Of a stretch of DNA of 64,000 bases, positions 18,369 through 27,778 are shown in pieces. The DNA is taken from assembly GCA_963797005.1 (NCBI GenBank), contig CAWCOF010000017.1:89148-153147 (forward strand), read 5' to 3'. Positions within the stretch are counted from its first letter, which is position 1. Each line of letters opens with the position of its first letter. The stretch is from AWTP1-13 sp963797005. Its GTDB lineage: Bacteria; Pseudomonadota; Alphaproteobacteria; Rhizobiales; Hyphomicrobiaceae. A program made the translations under genes and the position numbers. Below the pieces are notes generated by a model. It searched no databases. It worked only from the letters and a program-made list of their open reading frames with translations, and was not told where the DNA came from.

Positions 18369-20769
18369 TCACTCCTGCGCCGATTGCAGCGGCGCCACGC
18401 TCCAGATGCGCACGATGCCGTCCTGCCCGGCCGAATAGAGGCGGCGTCCGTCGGCCGAGAAGGCGATCGCGCCCACCGGGCCGGCGTGGCCGCGGAACGC
18501 CTGAGCGTTGCGGCCGCCGCGCGTCAGATCCCACAGCTTGACCTCTCCGTCCTCGCCTGCCGAGGCAAGCACCCGGCCAACCGGCGCGAACGCGAGCGCG
18601 GTTACGCGGCCCGCATGCGCGGCAATCGTGCGCCTGGGTCGTGAGGATCTCGTGGACCACAGGCGTACCTTGCCGTTGCGCGCCCCACTCGCCACCATGC
18701 GCCCGTCAGGCGTGATGTCGAGCGCGCCCGGAGCTTGACTGTCGTCGCGCCACGTTCGCGTTTGGCTGCGCGCATCGATCCGCCAGAGCCTGATGCGGCT
18801 TGCCTCGCCGCCCGCAACCAGCAGGTTGGCGGCGCTCGCAACCGCAATGGTCTGCATGATCCCGCCGCCGTCTTCCGGGCTCTTGAGCACCGCAGCCGGC
18901 GTCGGTGGCGCAGCAATCTCGAACACCGCAATGGCGCCTGTCGCGTCGGCCGCGGCGAAGGCTCCGTTTGCACCCGCAAAGGCAGCCGACGTGATCGGCG
19001 CGCCGCCCAACGAGAACGCGGCAAGCTTTTCCGTGCGGTCCAGGTCCCAGAGCACGATGGCCCCGCTCTTGTGGCCTGTGAGCGCGCGCCGGTCATCGAC
19101 GGCCAGCGCGGTCGCCGCACCTTCATCGAGCTCGATCGTGCGGATCAGATCGTTGGTGCTGGCGTCCCACACCTTGAGCGTGCCGTCCGCACCGGCGGAT
19201 ACGACCCAGCGGCCCTGGTCGGCGGTGGCAAGCCCCGTCACGGCACCCGTGTGGCCAACGAGGCTGCCGAGCTCGGTCAGGTCCGCCGTCTGGCTCGACA
19301 CGACGCCCGCGCCGCGGCTCTCCGAGCGCGGCAGGCTGTTCTGGTAGGCGACGGCGAGTGCGGCAACGCCGAGACCGATCAGCAGCTTGAGCGCAAGCGA
19401 CTGCCACCCGCGCGGCGGAAAGCGCCAGGACCGTGCGCGGGGCTGCGCACGCCGACCGGCCGGCGCAGCCGCTGGCTGCTGCGCCTTCTCCTTTTTCTCC
19501 GCCGCCGGAGCGGCCTTCGGCTTGGGTGCAGGCCGCGCGGCCGGTGCGGGCTTGGGCGCTTGCGCCTCCTGCGGAGCAGACTTCGCCGCGGGAGGCTTCG
19601 GCGCCGGCGCGACGACGGCGCCCCGCTGCGCCTGCCTGGCGGCGAGCGCCGGCCGATGTCTCTTCAAGGCCTCGATGAAATCGAGCAGTTGCCCCTTGGG
19701 TTGGGGGGCATCCGGCGGACTCGGCACCAGGCTGTGCGGCTCGGTCTTCGCCGGGGCGGGCGGCTTGGTCGCCTCCGGTTTGGCCTTGGCCTTCCCCGTT
19801 CGCTGCGTCGCCGTGCGGCCAAGCGCGCGGCCGAGGCCAAGCTTGCCGCGCTCGCGCTTGGGCTCGGCTGCCAGCAGCATCGCCCGCCATTGCGCAATCG
19901 TCTGCGGCCGTTCCGTCACCTCGAGCTTCAGCGCGTTGTCGATGGCGGCGAGGAAAGGGGCTCGGTAGGAGCTGAGCGCCGCCTCGCGCGCGGGGAGGTA
20001 CTCGTCGTTGACCATCGCGCGTGGGCGCATCCGGCGGACGTTTGCCGGCGATCGCGTGATAGAGCGTGGCGCCCAGCGCATAGATGTCGGTCCAGGGGCC
20101 CTGCTGGCGGCTGTCGGTGCCGTACTGCTCGTAGGGGCTGTAGCCGGGCTTGACGAGGGCACTCACGGTCCTGGAATGGGAGGCGATCTCGCCCCGGGCC
20201 GAGCCGAAGTCGATCAGCACCGGCGAGCCATCCTTGCGGATGATGATGTTGTCGGGGGCGATGTCGCGGTGCAGGTAGCTGGCGGCGTGCACCACCTCGA
20301 GCGCATCGAGCAGCGGGGTGATGATTTTTTCCAGCTCCGCCTGCCGCGGCGCCCGATTGAGGTTCTTGAGCCAGGCCTTGAAGCTGCCGCCCTCCTCGAA
20401 ATGCAACACCATGTAGGCGGTCTTGTTGGCCCGGAAATAGCGGTAGACGCGCACGATGTTGGGGTGCACGAAGCGCGCGAGCGCCTGCGCCTCATCGATG
20501 AAGCGCTCGAGGCCCCAGTTGTAGTCGGCAGCGGAGTCGCTGGAGCGCGGCGAGGCATCCTGGCTGTCGCGGGCGGCGAAATCGGACGGGAAGTATTCCT
20601 TGATGGTGACGAGACGGGCGAGCGCGATCTCGTCGGCAAGGTAGGTGATGCCGAAGCCGCCGGCGCCCAATACCCGCTTGATGCGGTAGTCGCCGACCAG
20701 CTCCGTCCCGTCTGGCAAGGCCAGCAGGTTGCCATTGGATGCCGGCTTCGGCTCGATCGCCATTCCCAT
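18369..20769 (-). pseudogene. Membrane Ser/Thr protein kinase with C-terminal WD40 repeats, frameshifted
   Basis: When repaired this is a protein of about 799 residues. The N-terminal Hanks-type kinase domain shows the P-loop GAGGFGITYLA, the VTIKEYFP lysine, catalytic HRDIAPDN, DFGSAR and the APE-region equivalent PGYSPYEQY. A Pro/Ala/Lys-rich linker and one membrane helix (LALKLLIGLGVAALAVAY) follow, then at least six WD40 repeats, several ending in VWD, LWD or IWS, presumably periplasmic. The frame breaks near 20023-20025: removing one base from a CCC run (minus strand) joins RPPDAP to RAMVNDEYLPA. ATG 20769 or 20763 fits the family start. It faces two FHA genes and a PP2C phosphatase, its probable partners. 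It could be a sequencing indel rather than decay. Confidence 0.85.
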
Positions 20770-21289
20770 CACGGCTCGCACGTCACGGCCACGCGGGCAA
20801 GCCTCCCCGCAAGACGCCTCCTTGCGCAAAGCACCGGGCGCGCAACCACCCCCCGCCGCCGCGGATCGGAACGAGCGAGGTGCGGGCAATATTATGGCAA
20901 TTCGATGGGAAGGGCCGGACCAGAAGCGGTCCGCGCAGCCCGTTCTCAACAGAATTTCCGTGGCTTAGCGGTCGGAGCCGGCTCAGCGCTGCCATCAAGG
21001 CTCCGGGAAACTCCCCGCGCGCGTCGCTGCCGATCGTTGAGGCAGACACCGCCTCTGCAACCGCAGACCTGAATCAAGCCCGACGCAACTGCGCAGGGAT
21101 GGTCCCTTTTCGCACATGCCGGGAAACAACTCCGTATGCGCACACTGCGACCCGCGGCGGCACACGCACCGCCGCCCCAGGGCCAACCCGGGTGCCGCCG
21201 GCCCGCCCCGCGTGAATGGCTCGAAGCCGTGATATCGTTGGGTCGTGAGGGCCTATCGGTCATGTTCCTGCCCTCATGCTCCGGCAGGC
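20770..21289. other. Divergent intergenic region of the kinase/FHA module
   Basis: About 520 bases separate the leftward kinase and the rightward FHA genes. I see short open frames but none with a convincing ribosome site or family resemblance, and no clear hairpin or repeat. It should hold the promoters of both arms of the module. Confidence 0.45.
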
Positions 21290-22054
21290 ATGCTGAACGA
21301 GCTGGGAATGCAGGCAGCCAACATCTCCCGCGTACTGCTCGCCATCGCGCTTTGGGCAGCGTCAAGTCTTGCCCCGCCCGTGGCGTCCGCCGCGGAAGCT
21401 GCGCGCGCTGCCGCAGGAGGCGAACCTCAGGAGGCGGCTTTGCCCTATGCCGGAGCGCAAGCAGGCGCGGAGCGCATGGCGCTGCGGGAGCCCGCGCACC
21501 GGCTCGCCGTCGCGTCCTTCGGAAAGCTGCGCACGCTGATCGAGACCGGCTACCAACGGGCGCCCGTGCTCGTCATCGTCCTCTCCGCCCTGCTGTTGTT
21601 GCCGCTGGTGGCGCTCGTCTCCTATTTCTTGCAGAGGGCGGCACGGCGCAGGTCGGAGCGCGCCGCCATCGACGCCGTGGCTCGCAAGGCGGAAAGCGCG
21701 CAATGGCCGGGCGAAATGTCCTCGGGCATGAGCCGCAGCATCCCGGTGCGCCTACAGGAGGCCTGGCTCGTCGTCGGGGATAGCGGCGGCCAGACGCTGC
21801 CGCTCGCCATGCAGGTCACCCGCATCGGCCGGCAGCTCGACAACGACATTCGCCTGGCCGACCCCTCCGTCCATCGCTATCACGCCGTGATCGAGCGCAC
21901 GTCCGGCGACGAGTTCGTGATCACGGACCTGAGCGGCAAGGAAGGCAACGGCGTTCGCATCAATGGCGAGCGTCAGGAGCGGACCCATCTCGTGGACGGC
22001 GATGTGATCGAGCTCGGGCGCGCCCGGTTGAAATTCGAAAGCGTGCCGATTTGA
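21290..22054 (+). CDS. Membrane-anchored FHA-domain protein
   Basis: The 254-residue protein has an N-terminal signal or anchor (ISRVLLAIALWAASSLAPPVASA), a second hydrophobic span (VLVIVLSALLLLPLVALVSYFL, about residues 100-121), and a C-terminal FHA domain with the phosphothreonine-binding core TRIGRQLDNDIRLADPSVHRYHAVI, followed by GNGVRING. FHA domains read phosphorylated threonines made by Hanks kinases, so it is probably an output or scaffold of the divergent kinase. ATG 21308 is an alternative start just before the signal peptide. The second FHA gene follows after 30 bases, in an operon. Confidence 0.85.
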   Translation: MLNELGMQAANISRVLLAIALWAASSLAPPVASAAEAARAAAGGEPQEAALPYAGAQAGAERMALREPAHRLAVASFGKLRTLIETGYQRAPVLVIVLSALLLLPLVALVSYFLQRAARRRSERAAIDAVARKAESAQWPGEMSSGMSRSIPVRLQEAWLVVGDSGGQTLPLAMQVTRIGRQLDNDIRLADPSVHRYHAVIERTSGDEFVITDLSGKEGNGVRINGERQERTHLVDGDVIELGRARLKFESVPI

Positions 22055-22084
22055 GGGCGGCAAGGTCGGGACAAGGAGGCAGCC

Positions 22085-22924
22085 ATGAAAGACGGCAAGA
22101 GCGGAGCGGGCGCACAACCCTCGCCGGGTGCGGCGCCATCATCGCTACCGAACCGCATCTTAGGGTCTCTGCGCGATGCCCTGAACGCGGCCGGCCGCGA
22201 GCCCACGGCTGACTCGACAGCCGGCGAGCACACCGAGCTGCTGCCCAGGACCGCCCCGGGCGCAGCGAGGCAGGCCCCGCCGCCTGTGGCCGCTGCCGTC
22301 CCGCGTCCGCCCGAGATCCCAACGGTCGCACCTGCACCGCCCGTGAGCGCCGCCGCCGCGCTGCGCGAGGCCAAGGCGCCCGGATCTGTATCTGTACCCG
22401 TGGCTGGGCGCGAGCTGCGCCACTTCGAGGCCGGCGAGCCGACCACGCGCGCCATCCGCGCCAACGCGCAGGCCCCGGCGGCGGCGAGCCCCGCCACCGC
22501 ACCCGCCAGGACGCAGGCGCTGCGCGGGCGGCCCAAGGTCGAGCGCGCCGCCTTCCACCAGGATCCGGTGGTGGGCTGGCTCGTCATCGTCGGAGGCCCG
22601 GGCCTGGGCGCCTTCCGGCCGATCCACGAGGGCAACAACGCGGTCGGCCGCGGCAAGGGCCAGCGCATCCCGATCGACTTCGGCGACGATGCCATCTCCT
22701 CGGAGGAGCAGGCCTACATCCGCTACGATTCGACCGACCGCTCGTTCCTGTTCGTGCCCAATCTGGCCAAGACCAACATCGTTGCGGTCAACGACAAGAA
22801 GCCGACCGGCGCCGTCAAGCTGGAGGCCATGGACGTGATCACGATGGGGCGGACGCAGCTTGCGTTCGTGCCGTTCTGCGGCCATGAGTTCGATTGGTCG
22901 GAACTGTCCGAGCTCAAGGAGTAG
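22085..22924 (+). CDS. FHA-domain protein with disordered N-terminus
   Basis: The 279-residue protein has a long Pro/Ala-rich, probably disordered N-terminal half (to about residue 155) with several Thr residues that could be kinase targets, and a C-terminal FHA-like domain: NAVGRGKGQRIPIDFGDDAI, SSEEQAYIRYDS, and NIVAVNDKKP. The usual Arg-Ser/His core is partly conserved (GRG, SSEEQAYI). AAGGAGG lies before the start. It is the middle gene of FHA-FHA-phosphatase, with only two bases before the phosphatase GTG start, so translation is likely coupled. Confidence 0.8.
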   Translation: MKDGKSGAGAQPSPGAAPSSLPNRILGSLRDALNAAGREPTADSTAGEHTELLPRTAPGAARQAPPPVAAAVPRPPEIPTVAPAPPVSAAAALREAKAPGSVSVPVAGRELRHFEAGEPTTRAIRANAQAPAAASPATAPARTQALRGRPKVERAAFHQDPVVGWLVIVGGPGLGAFRPIHEGNNAVGRGKGQRIPIDFGDDAISSEEQAYIRYDSTDRSFLFVPNLAKTNIVAVNDKKPTGAVKLEAMDVITMGRTQLAFVPFCGHEFDWSELSELKE

Positions 22925-22926
22925 CG

Positions 22927-23685
22927 GTGGCCTTCGAGCACGCGACCCGCGCCAGCCAGGGCGCGCGGAGCTATCAGGAAGATTCAGCCGAGGTCCGCCT
23001 TGCAGGGGTGGGCGGCACCGCCGTGCTGTCGGCCGTGCTTGCCGACGGCATGGGCGGGCACGCCGGCGGCGCCCTGGCGAGCGGCTTGGCTTGCAAGTTC
23101 TTCCTGCACGCCTTCACCTCCTCGAGCGGCGACGTGCCGGCGCGTCTCGACGAGGCGCTTGTCCTCGCCAACGCCTCCATCGCCAAGGAGGTGTTCGAGA
23201 ACGCCGCCCTCGAGGGCATGGGCTGCACGCTGATCGGCGCGGCCTTCGGCCCCGCGGGCATCGAATGGGTCAGCGTCGGCGACAGCCCCCTCTTCCTCGT
23301 GCGCAAGGGGGAGATCGTGCTCCTCAACGAGGACCATTCGCTGGCGCCGCAGATCGACGAGCTGGCCGCCGCCGGCAAGATCAGCTGGGAAGCGGCGCGG
23401 GCCGATCCGCGCCGGCACTATCTGCGCTCCGCGCTCACGGGAAGCGAGATCGAGCTCATCGACCGCTCGCGGCGGCCGCTGGCGCTGGAGGCGGGCGATG
23501 TCGTGATCCTGGCAAGCGACGGCATCCACACGCTCGCGCACGAGGCGATCCTGGAGGTGGTGCAGCAGAGCGCCGCGGCCGGCCCCGACACGATCGCCGA
23601 CGCGCTCATCGCCGCCGTCGCCGCCGCCGGCGAGCCCTACCAGGACAACACCACCGTCGTGGTCGTGTCTGCCAAGCCGGATTGA
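22927..23685 (+). CDS. PP2C-family Ser/Thr protein phosphatase
   Basis: The 252-residue metal-dependent phosphatase shows the PP2C motifs in order: QGARSYQEDS (motif 1), VLADGMGGHAGG (motif 2, metal-binding Asp), GCTLIGAAF, WVSVGDSPLFLVRKGE, and LASDGIHTL with the late metal ligands, ending with DNTTVVVV. It should dephosphorylate the substrates of the divergent Ser/Thr kinase, giving a reversible switch. It starts at GTG 22927, three bases after the stop of the second FHA gene. Kinase, FHA and PP2C genes together also occur in type VI secretion clusters, but no secretion genes are present here. Confidence 0.93.
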   Translation: MAFEHATRASQGARSYQEDSAEVRLAGVGGTAVLSAVLADGMGGHAGGALASGLACKFFLHAFTSSSGDVPARLDEALVLANASIAKEVFENAALEGMGCTLIGAAFGPAGIEWVSVGDSPLFLVRKGEIVLLNEDHSLAPQIDELAAAGKISWEAARADPRRHYLRSALTGSEIELIDRSRRPLALEAGDVVILASDGIHTLAHEAILEVVQQSAAAGPDTIADALIAAVAAAGEPYQDNTTVVVVSAKPD

Positions 23686-23820
23686 TGCGGAAGGTCGCAG
23701 TACCATCCAGGCCCTCCTGGACACGCCCTTAACCGTTTGGCCCCCACCGCACTGGCGACGGCAGAAGCAAAGCGATAGCGTCTTCTTTCCCAGAGAAGTC
23801 CCAAAGGAAGGCGTCTACTG

Positions 23821-24221
23821 ATGAGCGGTGTCGTGATGCGCCGGTCGAAGCGTTTGGCGTGCACCGGCCTGGTGCTCGGGCTAATGATTGCGCCGGCCCT
23901 TGCCTGCATGAGCGACCAGTCGCAGCAGGAGAGCGCCCAGGGGAAGCTGACGATTGCACCAAGCATGACGCGGCGGGGCGGCCCGAGAAGGTCTACATGT
24001 TGACGCTGAAGTCGCCCGCATGTCTTACGGCCAATGATCCTGCCGACAACGTCAAGAGCACGCGCACCGTTCATATCTTCTCCTCCGACGAGAAGGTGCA
24101 CGCGCAGATCGCGAAGCTGGTGGGCAAGACCGTGCTGGTGCGCGGCCAGCCGTTCGCCGCCCACACCGCCCACCACCACGCGCCCATCGTGATGGACATT
24201 GCGGAGATCAGCGCGCGCTGA
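23821..24221 (+). pseudogene. Small secreted protein (DUF4431-like), frameshifted
   Basis: The first frame gives a signal peptide (RLACTGLVLGLMIAPALACM) and a short mature region to GKLTIA near 23958. The second frame continues with AAGRPEKVYMLTLKSPACLTA, VHIFSSDEKVHAQIAKLVGK and a His-rich HTAHHHAPIVMDI segment ending at TGA 24221. Adding one base near 23956-23960 joins them into about 133 residues. The second part recalls small DUF4431-type lipoproteins or OB-fold exported proteins, but I am not certain. The HTAHHHAP cluster might bind a metal. Confidence 0.55.
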
Positions 24222-24245
24222 GCCTCCGGCGTCGCCACCCGGCCT

Positions 24246-24857
24246 TCAGTAGATCGTCTCCTTGAGGCGCTGCGGATAGGCGGCGTCATAGGCGGCGCCG
24301 TCGATTCTGCGGTTGCTCAGCGCCTCCAGCATCTCGCCGGTGCTCGGCAGCTCGGAGCGCGAAACTTGCGCGTCCTGGCTCCACAGCCGCGAGCGCACCA
24401 GCGCCTTGGGGCACTGGAAGTAGACGCGCTCGGCCGTCACCACCAGCACGCACTTGGGCGCCTTGCCCTGCATGGCAAAGCTCGCGCACAGCTCGGGCTC
24501 GGTCGAGATCTCGGCCCGGCCGTTGATCCTGAGCGTGTTGCCGATGCCCGGGATCAGGAACAGCAGCGAGATGCGCGGGTCGCGCACGAGGTTGCGCAGC
24601 CCGTCGACCCGGTTGTTGCCGCGCCGGTCGGGGATGAGCACGGTCTTCGCATCGCGCACGCGCACGAAGCCCGCCGGATCGCCCCTGGGCGAGCAGTCGA
24701 GCCCTTCCGGCCCCACCGTCGCCACCACCACGAACGGCGCCTTGTCGATGAACGTCTTGTAGTGCTCGGAGATGTAGTCGACCTCCTTGGCGATGGCCGC
24801 CTCGACGGGCGTGCCATAGAGGGCATCGAGCTCCTCGAGCGTGGTGATCGTGTGCAT
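24246..24857 (-). CDS. Pyridoxamine 5'-phosphate oxidase family flavoprotein (MSMEG_1061-like)
   Basis: The 203-residue protein has the split-barrel FMN-binding fold of PPOX-type proteins: FVVVATVGPEGLDCSPRGDPAGFVRV, then VLIPDRRGNNRVDGLRNLVRDPRISLLFLIPG and LRINGRAEIS. The signature SPRGDPAGFV with DRRGNNR matches the MSMEG_1061 type of unknown substrate rather than PdxH. Such proteins often reduce cofactors or quinone-like compounds. It stands alone on its strand, converging with the small secreted protein gene. Confidence 0.85.
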   Translation of the reverse strand: MHTITTLEELDALYGTPVEAAIAKEVDYISEHYKTFIDKAPFVVVATVGPEGLDCSPRGDPAGFVRVRDAKTVLIPDRRGNNRVDGLRNLVRDPRISLLFLIPGIGNTLRINGRAEISTEPELCASFAMQGKAPKCVLVVTAERVYFQCPKALVRSRLWSQDAQVSRSELPSTGEMLEALSNRRIDGAAYDAAYPQRLKETIY

Positions 24858-24988
24858 CGGGCATTCCTTGCAAGACCGCGACCGGGTTCAGGGCTAGGGT
24901 AGGCGTCCGCAAACGTCAAGGTTGCGGCCGATCTGGCCCGGCCGGCGACCCAGAGCCGGTGCCAAGCATTCCACGGCGGAGACAATGC

Positions 24989-25576
24989 ATGCTTGCAGTC
25001 CTGGACCGCCACCTCAGGGCCCGGCACGTGTGGCTGGCCATAGGCAGCGGGCTCGGCTGGTTCGTCATCATGACGCTCGCCACCCAGTCGGCGCTGCCCG
25101 GCATCAAGCTCTTCCGCTGTCCGGTCGGCCTGTGCCCCGGCTACTACCTGCCGACCGAACTCTACGTGACGCTCACCAGGATCGGCCAGTCCGGCCGGGA
25201 TTTCTTCGCCGAGACCCTGCTGCCGCTCGACATGGTGCTGCCCGCCCTGCTGCTGATCGCGCTCGTCGTCACCTACGTCTGGTTCACCCGGCCTGCCGAG
25301 AGGTTTGCCGTGCCCCTCAGCCCCGCCACGCGGCGCGCGCTGCTCGTCGTGCCGTTCCTCTATTGCATTGCCGACTACGCGGAGAACGTCGCGCTGGTCG
25401 AGGCCTTGCGGACCTATCCGAACATCCCCTACTGGCTGGCGCGCCGCGCAAGCTTCCTCACCGCGACCAAGTCGCAGCTCATCACCGTGTCGGTGGGGAT
25501 CGCCGCGGCCCTCGCCGTCGCCGCATGGGGACGCGGACGCCGCGCCTCCTCGCCGCGCGGCGACGGAGCCGTGTAA
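24989..25576 (+). CDS. Hypothetical integral membrane protein
   Basis: The 195-residue protein is not one I recognise. It shows about four membrane spans: WLAIGSGLGWFVIMTLATQ (14-32), LDMVLPALLLIALVVTYVWF (80-99), RRALLVVPFLYCIADYAENVALVEAL (116-141) and SQLITVSVGIAAALAVAAW (163-181). ATG 24989 has GGCGGAG eight bases before it. The motif CIADYAENVAL inside the third span has charged residues that may matter for activity. Neighbours run the other way. Confidence 0.65.
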   Translation: MLAVLDRHLRARHVWLAIGSGLGWFVIMTLATQSALPGIKLFRCPVGLCPGYYLPTELYVTLTRIGQSGRDFFAETLLPLDMVLPALLLIALVVTYVWFTRPAERFAVPLSPATRRALLVVPFLYCIADYAENVALVEALRTYPNIPYWLARRASFLTATKSQLITVSVGIAAALAVAAWGRGRRASSPRGDGAV

Positions 25577-25596
25577 GGCGAGGCGCGGCCCAGGGG

Positions 25597-25980
25597 TCAG
25601 GCGCCCTTCTCGACTTCCGCGAATACCTTGCGTGCGGCACGGAAGCACTCGACGCCCAGCGGCACGCCGGCGTAGACGGCGATCTGGTGGATGATGGCCT
25701 GGATCTCGTCCTTGGTGACGCCGTTGGTGAGCGCGCCCTTCAAGTGCAGCTCCCATTCGTGCATCCGCCCGAGGCACGCGAGCATGACGAGGTTGAGCAT
25801 CGAGCGCGTCTTTTTCGGCAGGCGCTCGTCGCTCCAGATCAGGCCCCAGCAGTACTCGTTGAGGATCTCCTGGAACGGGCCGTTGAAGCTGTCGGCGGAG
25901 GACAGCGACTTGTTGACGTAGTCCTCGCCCAGCACGGCCTTGCGGTTGGCGAGGCCCTTGTCGCGTAGCGCCTTGTCCAT
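25597..25980 (-). CDS. Carboxymuconolactone decarboxylase family protein
   Basis: This 127-residue all-helical protein resembles the gamma-carboxymuconolactone decarboxylase (PcaC) group: LNEYCWGLIWSDERLPKKTRSMLNLVMLACLGRMHEWELHLKGAL, with EIQAIIHQIAVYAGVPLGVECFRAA in the second half. There is no protocatechuate pathway around it, and the AhpD-type CxxC is absent, so a true pcaC role is only possible. ATG 25980 begins the conserved N-terminus. The quinone oxidoreductase-like gene lies upstream on the same strand beyond a repeat element. Confidence 0.82.
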   Translation of the reverse strand: MDKALRDKGLANRKAVLGEDYVNKSLSSADSFNGPFQEILNEYCWGLIWSDERLPKKTRSMLNLVMLACLGRMHEWELHLKGALTNGVTKDEIQAIIHQIAVYAGVPLGVECFRAARKVFAEVEKGA

Positions 25981-26029
25981 CTCTCTTCTCCCTCGGGGGT
26001 TTGTGGAGGTCATCAACGGGTAGGTGTGA

Positions 26030-26163
26030 CCGTCATTCCCGCGGAGCGTCAGCGGAAGCGGGAATCCAGCGAAATCCGGCACGTCGAGCCTGTGTCTGGA
26101 GTCCCGCTCAGCGCTAGCGCGTCGTGCCGGAGGCGCGTCTTCGACACGACGCGGGAATGACGG
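26030..26163. repeat. Inverted-repeat-bounded intergenic element
   Basis: CCGTCATTCCCGCG at 26030-26043 is repeated exactly in inverse orientation at 26150-26163. The interior of about 106 bases has further imperfect symmetry (GCGGGAATCC, GGAGTCCCGC). This looks like a dispersed non-coding repeat of a different family from the one at 14038-14170. Confidence 0.75.
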
Positions 26164-26252
26164 CGTTGGTGCGCTTCTGTTTGGCAGGCTTTTGCGGGGC
26201 GCTCAAGTCCGGGAGCCCGTTCCAGGCGTGCCGTCGCGTCGAGCCGCGGCAG

Positions 26253-27176
26253 TCATCGCACCTTGAACACGAGCTTGCCGCGCAGATGGCGCGCCTCGCT
26301 GATCCTGTGCGCTTCGGCAGCCCCCGCCAACGGCAACAGCGTAACTTCGGGCGGACGTATCGTGCCCGCGGCCACCAGCGCGACGATGCGCTCCAGATGC
26401 GGCCGATCGCGGGCAACGTTCGGCCTGAGCGACTGCACGTCGGCGCGTTGCGGCTTTGGCGCCTTTGGGCCTGAGGCGATGAACGCCGCGCGGCCGCCGG
26501 GCTTCAGTACGGCGAACGACCGCTGGGCCACGTCGCCGCCGACGGTGTCGAATACGCAATCGCAGCCCGAGACCACCTTGGTGAAATCCTGCGCGTTGTA
26601 GTCGATGATCTGGTCGGCGCCGAGCCCGCGCAGGTAGGCGTGGTTGGCCGCGCTCGCCGTGGTGATCACCTTGGCGCCGATGTGCTTGGCAAGCTGGATG
26701 GCGAACGAGGCCACACCGCCCGCGCCGCCCTGGATCAGGATGGTCTCGCCGCGTTTGAGCTTCAGCGTGTCCTCGACGGCGACCAGCGCGGTCAGGCCCG
26801 TCAGCGCCAGGGCGGCCGCATCGACGTGGCCGATGCTCTCGGGCTTTTTCCCGACGATGGACGCCTCGATGGCGATCTTCTCCCCGTAGGCCCCCTCCTG
26901 GCCCACGTCGCACACGGCAAACACCGCGTCCCCGACGCGGAAGTCCTCCACGCCTTCGCCCACGGCGCTGACGATCCCGGAAAAGTCGCGGCCGAGAACA
27001 TAGGGGAACTGCGTCTGCGGATAGGACGAGCCGTCGCGCACCTTCCAGTCGGCGCCGTTGACGCTGGCGGCATGAATGTCGACGACAATCTCGCCGCGCC
27101 TGGCCACGGGGTCCGGCAGATCGCCGTACTTCAATTCCTCCGGCCCGCCGTGACGCTCTATGAAAACTGCTTTCAT
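26253..27176 (-). CDS. NADP-dependent quinone oxidoreductase-like MDR protein
   Basis: The 307-residue protein is a medium-chain dehydrogenase/reductase of the zinc-free quinone oxidoreductase group: MKAVFIERHGGPEELKYGD, LGRDFSGIVSAVGEGV, GGAGGVASFAIQLAKHIGA as the nucleotide-binding loop, and a C-terminal LRGKLVFKV. The Cys and His ligands of catalytic zinc are absent. It likely reduces a quinone or an enone with NADPH. ATG 27176 begins the family consensus. It is divergent from the cupin gene with a 121-base spacer. Confidence 0.9.
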   Translation of the reverse strand: MKAVFIERHGGPEELKYGDLPDPVARRGEIVVDIHAASVNGADWKVRDGSSYPQTQFPYVLGRDFSGIVSAVGEGVEDFRVGDAVFAVCDVGQEGAYGEKIAIEASIVGKKPESIGHVDAAALALTGLTALVAVEDTLKLKRGETILIQGGAGGVASFAIQLAKHIGAKVITTASAANHAYLRGLGADQIIDYNAQDFTKVVSGCDCVFDTVGGDVAQRSFAVLKPGGRAAFIASGPKAPKPQRADVQSLRPNVARDRPHLERIVALVAAGTIRPPEVTLLPLAGAAEAHRISEARHLRGKLVFKVR

Positions 27177-27297
27177 CGTCCGTTTCCTCCGCTCGGCCCG
27201 CCCGTGAAAAAAGCATTTGGTCGGGAATGCGCTGAACGCTACACCGAGCATGACCTAAGACCAAAGATTGCCACAAGCGGATCGAGGAGGAGACGAC

Positions 27298-27717
27298 ATG
27301 CGTGCCAGGATCATGCGGGCAGCGACCCGGCCCACCAACAAGGCGCCAGCCAACAACTTCTCCGGCCTCGTCCTGCACGAGGAGGTGTTTGCGCCCGAGG
27401 CGCCCTCGCGACTGCGCGCCTCGCGCGTGTCCTTCGCGCCCGGCGGCCGCACCAACTGGCACACGCACGCGGTCGGGCAGGTGCTCTACGTGCTGTCGGG
27501 CGTCGGCCGCTACCAGACGCTCGGCGAGGAGGTGCAGGTGCTGTTGCCCGGCGACACGGTCGTCATCCCGCCCGGCGTCAAACACTGGCACGGCGCCGCG
27601 CCCGACCACATGATGGCGCATCTGGCCATGTCCGAGTCCAACGAGAAGGGCGAGGCGACCACCTGGCTCGAAGCGGTGAGCGACGCGGACTACAGCAAGC
27701 CGCCCGCCAGGGCTTAG
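27298..27717 (+). CDS. Cupin-domain protein
   Basis: The 139-residue single-cupin protein has both metal-binding motifs: FAPGGRTNWHTHAVGQVLYVLSG (motif 1 with His-x-His and following Gln/Glu positions) and PGDTVVIPPGVKHWHGA (motif 2 with His). It is similar to small cupins fused or linked to carboxymuconolactone decarboxylases and to bacterial hydroxynitrile-lyase-like cupins. GGAGGAG precedes ATG 27298. It lies at the left border of the low-GC island, its stop about 60 bases from the HD gene end. Confidence 0.85.
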   Translation: MRARIMRAATRPTNKAPANNFSGLVLHEEVFAPEAPSRLRASRVSFAPGGRTNWHTHAVGQVLYVLSGVGRYQTLGEEVQVLLPGDTVVIPPGVKHWHGAAPDHMMAHLAMSESNEKGEATTWLEAVSDADYSKPPARA

Positions 27718-27757
27718 CGGCGCGAGCGTAACGGCCCGAGTGGGGTTGCGTCACCAC

Positions 27758-27772
27758 GCTCAAATTTTGAGC
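27758..27772. terminator. Short palindrome at the 3' end of the HD gene
   Basis: GCTCAAATTTTGAGC is symmetrical with arms of seven bases. It lies just after the stop of the leftward HD gene and in the spacer to the cupin gene. The stem is short, so it is a weak terminator or a protein site. Confidence 0.35.
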
Positions 27773-27778
27773 CACATA

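Noticed and set aside
18369..23685. Part of a type VI secretion cluster
   Set aside because: No Tss, Hcp, VgrG or ClpV-like gene is present on either side.
24989..25576. Assignment to a known transporter family
   Set aside because: Four hydrophobic spans are visible but no diagnostic motif.
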